DNA of 64,000 nucleotides, taken from positions 1-64,000 of the forward strand of contig DATJMX010000037.1 in assembly GCA_035508495.1 (NCBI GenBank), given 5' to 3'. Shown here piece by piece: positions 63,267 through 64,000 of the stretch. This stretch comes from Candidatus Binataceae bacterium. GTDB taxonomy: Bacteria > Desulfobacterota > Binatia > Binatales > Binataceae. Under the pieces are notes generated by a model. That model made no database searches, was not told where the DNA came from, and saw only the letters and a list, made by a program, of their open reading frames with translations. How positions within the stretch are numbered: the first letter of the stretch is position 1; every line of letters starts with the position of its first letter. Position numbers and translations under genes: made by a program.

Positions 63267-64000
63267 TATCTCATCCTTCAACGGAAACGCTCGTTGGTAT
63301 CCGTTCGTGGCCGTCTTGTTCGCGAATTTCAGTACCCGCCACGCTAAATCGCGCGATTCATCTCGGAATTCGTTTCGTGCATGCTCGCGGACGTCGGTCT
63401 CGACGTGGTTCGCGGAGCCCGCCTTAGTCAGGGATTCATCAACCGGCGGCGGCCGTGGCGAAAGGTCTGTTTCTCGAGTTCCCGGGCGTCGAGAACCATT
63501 CCCTTCCTCGAAGCACGTAGCCAGCGGCGCCAAAGCAGTCGGATCAGAACGTGGCGACAACGTCTATCGACCAAGGAGTTTCTTGAGCGTCGTACAGACA
63601 CTCTTCGACCATGTAGCAGCGCGCACGCTCTTTCTCGTCTCTGCTGCCGAGACCGTGTTCTCGTGCCAGGTGACGGCGATCCGCCCGTGGTCCAAATTCC
63701 GCCTCAGTGCCGTCATCGTGGCATCGCGAGTGCGATGTTCACTCGCGCGGCGGAGTTCATGAGGAGCGAGCTCAGAGTCGAATCGCGACTTCGCGTAAAC
63801 CGGCGACACTTCATGACGTGGCCGCCGGGCCCGGTCGATATGCTCGGTTTGCCGTGGTGGGTTGAGAGGGGATTCGAGTTGTGATTTCACGTCGATGAGT
63901 CGGCTCGCGATTGGATATCTTGAACGGTCGATGCGCGGCGCGCCGAAGTGAGCGTGGGGTCTTCGCGCTGAATACTAACTGCGCTTGAAGCTATACTTGT
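63267..64000. other. Right-hand end without a convincing gene
   Basis: Several overlapping reading frames of 100-170 codons on both strands have Arg/Ser-rich, shadow-like composition and no ribosome-binding sites that I trust. A minus-strand frame enters from the right edge and stops near 63891-63893, so the tail of a gene outside the window is possible. Nothing can be assigned. Confidence 0.4.

Noticed and set aside
63307..63890. Overlapping frames on both strands of 100-170 codons
   Set aside because: No motif, no start signals and shadow-like composition.
1..64000. tRNA or rRNA genes, CRISPR arrays, phage or plasmid modules
   Set aside because: None visible by eye; a covariance-model scan (tRNAscan-SE, Infernal) would settle RNAs.

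Overview
The window is about 60% GC, densely coded, and uses many GTG/TTG starts and TGATG/ATGA gene overlaps. It encodes lipobox lipoproteins, Tat- and Sec-exported proteins, large cytosolic hybrid histidine kinases, and many catabolic oxidoreductases: a Rieske oxygenase, a Baeyer-Villiger-type monooxygenase, an LLM-class flavin oxidoreductase, a P450, SDRs, and LigW-like and D-aminoacylase-like amidohydrolases. That mix fits an uncultured soil heterotroph of the Binatota (Candidatus Binatia) or a deltaproteobacterial or acidobacterial lineage. This placement is inferred from gene content only; there is no rRNA or tRNA in the window.

Layout. (1) 1-9.6 kb is mixed housekeeping and catabolism: TetR tail and Rieske oxygenase, lumazine synthase, GNAT, APH-type kinase coupled to a parvulin isomerase, NRDE protein, FAD oxidoreductase, a GST divergent from a GlxA-type regulator, and TerC. 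(2) 9.6-12.3 kb is a sulfite dehydrogenase pair (SorA/SorB-like) divergent from a LysR regulator. (3) 12.3-19.1 kb holds small secreted proteins, a flavin monooxygenase, a DUF899 protein coupled to a small membrane protein, and an S9 peptidase. (4) 19.2-30.7 kb is an 11.4-kb signalling island on the minus strand: a cyclase/ATPase/TPR protein, a REC-GAF-PAS-kinase-REC hybrid kinase, and an 1852-residue hybrid kinase with at least 12 tandem HAMP-type repeats whose reading frame overlaps the next kinase by 8 bases. (5) 30.7-34 kb contains a surface protein (EGF-like module, parallel beta-helix, TATATP stalk) bracketed by two 95-bp direct repeats that differ at 3 positions. (6) 34-40 kb has a CMD-SDR-VOC operon, a YciI protein coupled to a phosphoesterase carrying two compensating frameshifts, a DUF1275 protein, an atypical SDR and a DUF4410 lipoprotein. 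(7) 40.5-46.8 kb has lipoproteins, a class III cyclase, a FUSC-type exporter and a polytopic membrane protein. (8) 46.8-55.7 kb is a catabolic cluster: cupin, esterase, two LigW-like amidohydrolases, D-aminoacylase-like hydrolase, LLM oxidoreductase, P450 and a MarR-like regulator. (9) 55.7-64 kb has an alpha/beta hydrolase divergent from a second large ATPase/TPR regulator, a lipoprotein with a coiled coil, an IS256-type transposase remnant, and a frameshifted secreted protein; the last 0.8 kb shows no convincing gene.

The most unusual items are the tandem HAMP array with its A/B module order, the 95-bp repeat pair around the surface-protein module, several partial gene duplications (a kinase 3' end and a lipoprotein 3' end), and two frameshifted genes that are either recent pseudogenes or assembly errors. 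No CRISPR array, tRNA, rRNA or intact mobile element was seen.
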